IMG/VR virus record: IMGVR_UViG_3300025098_000178
Span: 1-31,799 of that record
Strand: one strand, 5' to 3'
Origin: a virus
DNA: 31,799 bases
Shown: positions 30,636 through 31,799 of the stretch, one piece after another
Position numbering within the stretch: position 1 is the first letter of the stretch
How the letters are laid out: each line of letters opens with the position of its first letter
Program-made: the position numbers and the translations under genes
The notes under the pieces: generated by a model
Seen by the model: only the letters and a program-made list of their open reading frames with translations
Told to the model about the DNA's origin: nothing
The model's database searches: none

Positions 30636-31070
30636 TTAATAACCTTCCTTAATATGGAAAGACATTGGTTTTAAATCGTCAGTATCAAAGTAAACAAACT
30701 CGTTTGAAACACTAAATCTACTAACACCTCGCATAACTAAACCTCTTATTAATTTAAACCTCTTCTTATTATTTATAAGTCTAATCTTAACACCTAATCC
30801 AACTCTATGTGGATTCTTACTTGTCAATGCTAACTTATCAGCATTTCTTTTACAGGTGTAAGCTAATCTTATATCGAACCTCATTCTTTCTTCCTGAGCT
30901 ATCTCATCTAAGATAAATACTGGAAGTCTCTCCATAAAGTTCTTTCCTGTCTTTATACTGCAAAGCCCACACTTACACATAAATTGAGACCAAAGTAATT
31001 TGTTTAGTCCCTCTTTATCCTCCTCCTCAGTATATCCAATCTCGTAATGTGGGCGATGAAGTAATGACAT
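30636..31070 (-). CDS. Degenerate M15-type peptidase-like protein
   Basis: 144 residues from ATG 31070; a TTG six codons earlier overlaps the promoter box and is rejected. The layout follows the M15 D,D-peptidase family: FMCKCGLC (30-37), then LAYTCKRNADK, SKNPHRVGLGVKI (84-96), and RFKLIRGLVMRGVSRFSV with EFVYFDTDD (124-132). In active enzymes the motif is HxxGxAxD and a later IHxD. Here His88 is kept but the Asp is Lys95 and the second His is Tyr127. A zinc site looks impossible as it stands, so a cell-wall-binding or regulatory role is more likely than hydrolysis. Confidence 0.55.
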   Translation of the reverse strand: MSLLHRPHYEIGYTEEEDKEGLNKLLWSQFMCKCGLCSIKTGKNFMERLPVFILDEIAQEERMRFDIRLAYTCKRNADKLALTSKNPHRVGLGVKIRLINNKKRFKLIRGLVMRGVSRFSVSNEFVYFDTDDLKPMSFHIKEGY

Positions 31071-31074
31071 AGTA

Positions 31075-31106
31075 CGAATATACAACAATAAAGACTATTG
31101 TGCAAA
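31075..31106 (-). promoter_or_regulatory. Host-type promoter of the M15-like gene (leaderless)
   Basis: TTTG, exactly 20 bases, TATATTCG (one mismatch). The ATG lies 4 bases further on (TACT between), so transcription would begin almost at the start codon. Confidence 0.55.
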
Positions 31107-31110
31107 TACT

Positions 31111-31133
31111 AGTTATTAACATTGTAGATAACT
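31111..31133. promoter_or_regulatory. Inverted repeat between divergent promoters, likely operator
   Basis: AGTTAT and ATAACT separated by 11 bases, filling the 30-base space between the -33 boxes of the minus-strand and plus-strand promoters. A dimeric regulator here could control both. Confidence 0.45.
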
Positions 31134-31136
31134 TTA

Positions 31137-31168
31137 TTTGACTTTCCACGAAAAAAACGCTAACTTTG
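31137..31168 (+). promoter_or_regulatory. Perfect host-type promoter on the plus strand
   Basis: TTTG at 31137-31140, exactly 20 bases, TAACTTTG at 31161-31168. It faces the structured region 31172-31341 and not an open reading frame. Confidence 0.6.
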
Positions 31169-31171
31169 CTT

Positions 31172-31341
31172 CAACTTTATTGGGAAAGACACAAGGCTCT
31201 CAAAAGCCGAAGTGTCAAAACAGTATCCCACGCATAAATCAAGTATTTCCATGAAATACGATTTATACTAAACACAAAGTCAACTATACAGGATAGCTGT
31301 GTTTTATAGCCAAAACAAGGGCTTTATGTTAAACAAAGCCC
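31172..31341 (+). ncRNA. Candidate structured small RNA
   Basis: Downstream of a perfect promoter there is no reading frame but dense complementarity. TGGGA (31181) pairs with TCCCA (31226). GACAC (31188) pairs with GTGTC (31212). GGCT (31195) pairs with AGCC (31205). A 13-bp hairpin with a two-base bulge spans 31234-31266. CTATA and TATAG pair around a smaller stem near 31283-31308. A 7-bp hairpin (GGGCTTT with AAAGCCC) closes the region. Product size would be about 170 bases. Function is unknown; antisense or regulatory RNA is possible. Confidence 0.45.
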
Positions 31342-31355
31342 ATTATGTTAAACGA
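31319..31355. terminator. Hairpin with intergenic repeat cluster D (2 copies) between convergent units
   Basis: GGGCTTT (31319-31325) and AAAGCCC (31335-31341) enclose the repeat core ATGTTAAAC in the loop. A second copy follows at 31341-31355, ending one base before the holin stop codon. In the minus direction the hairpin is followed by TTGTTTT, so it can end the holin transcript. Confidence 0.6.
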
Positions 31356-31356
31356 A

Positions 31357-31799
31357 TTATTTCTTCCAGTTCCTAGTAATCTTTTCGGCACTTCTTGCGC
31401 CGAAATAACCACCATAAACAAGTAATAATAGTGAAGATAATAAATCAATCCAATTAGAATCGATTTTAAAGCCCTCTAACGAGCTATCTAAGACAATGTA
31501 GATAAATAAGGTCAAAGTTAAAAAAGCAAGGCTTAGAGGTCTTATATTCTTACTTAACCAACTATCAGAGTTCATGTCAGCAGTCCAACGCTTAGTAGAC
31601 TCTTGCATTTCTATCATATCATACTTTAGCTCCTCTAATAACAACTGCTTATCAGCTTCGCTGAGTTGTTTATCTTTGCCTATCTTATCTGCAAGGTCTT
31701 TTAATTGTTCTATACCAGTAACACTACCAACAACCGATAATAGCTCTGGTGCTACATCTTTACCTTGCTTCACGAGCCACCTTAAAGCATCGCCTACTC
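31357..31799 (-). CDS. 3TM-type holin (5' end cut by window edge)
   Basis: The frame is open to the right edge. A GTG at 31773 is a possible internal start, but the upstream codons (VGDALRWLVKQG) look coding, so the real start is probably outside. The helical N-terminal part (ELLSVVGSVTGIEQLKDLAD) and SWLSKNIRPLSLAFLTLTLF with two clear membrane segments (about the last 55 residues, ending YGGYFGARSAEKITRNWKK) match the 3TM_holin family of gene-transfer agents and phages. It would permeabilise the inner membrane at lysis. Confidence 0.75.
   Translation of the reverse strand, partial: VGDALRWLVKQGKDVAPELLSVVGSVTGIEQLKDLADKIGKDKQLSEADKQLLLEELKYDMIEMQESTKRWTADMNSDSWLSKNIRPLSLAFLTLTLFIYIVLDSSLEGFKIDSNWIDLLSSLLLLVYGGYFGARSAEKITRNWKK

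Noticed and set aside
1-31799. Integrase, repressor or other lysogeny genes
   Set aside because: None was recognised in the window; the lifestyle cannot be decided because the genome is incomplete here.

Overview
The window is a contiguous piece of a tailed phage (or prophage) genome whose host is very probably a member of the Bacteroidota, most likely Flavobacteriia. Supporting signs are the strong AT richness, the near absence of Shine-Dalgarno sequences, several host-type Bacteroidota promoters (TTTG, 20 bp, TAnnTTTG) and structural proteins of the Bacteroidota siphophage type. A tail tube protein, a tape measure protein and the lack of any sheath gene point to a siphovirus. Almost every gene is on the minus strand, so transcription runs from high to low coordinates. 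The exceptions are a 39-codon membrane peptide at 21038-21157 and a candidate plus-strand small RNA near 31172-31341. Both window edges cut a gene.

Layout in transcription order (right to left). 31799-30571 is a lysis-like region: a 3TM holin, a gene-free switch region with divergent promoters, and an M15-peptidase-like protein that has lost key metal ligands. 30508-28649 holds small early genes, an Erf annealing protein and an SSB-like protein. 28620-21250 is the replication, recombination and packaging block: RecA-fold ATPase, RusA resolvase, sigma-like factor, phosphoesterase, PD-(D/E)XK nuclease, DUF5664/MazZ-like nucleotide hydrolase, 5'-3' exonuclease, DnaA-domain-IV protein, and small and large terminase. 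21249-17117 is an accessory stretch of tiny unknown genes separated by AT-rich gaps rich in repeats. 17116-8239 is the tail module: frameshifted tail assembly chaperone, neck proteins, distal tail protein, hub and tape measure. 8207-927 is the head module with the tail tube: XkdF-like protease, scaffold, major capsid protein, tail tube protein, a large virion protein, portal and connector. 927-1 begins a tail-fibre-like module that leaves the window.

The genes form transcription units separated by intrinsic terminators. The most unusual signal is a 15-bp asymmetric element (consensus CATAATATTAAACAT). About 13 good copies, all in one orientation, occur only in four gene-free gaps, each just beyond the 3' end of a transcription unit. 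A second motif, TTGTTATAATATTATG, abuts the start codons of packaging and structural genes and could be a late promoter read by the phage's own sigma-like factor. Families were recognised by reading motifs from the sequence; no database search was run.
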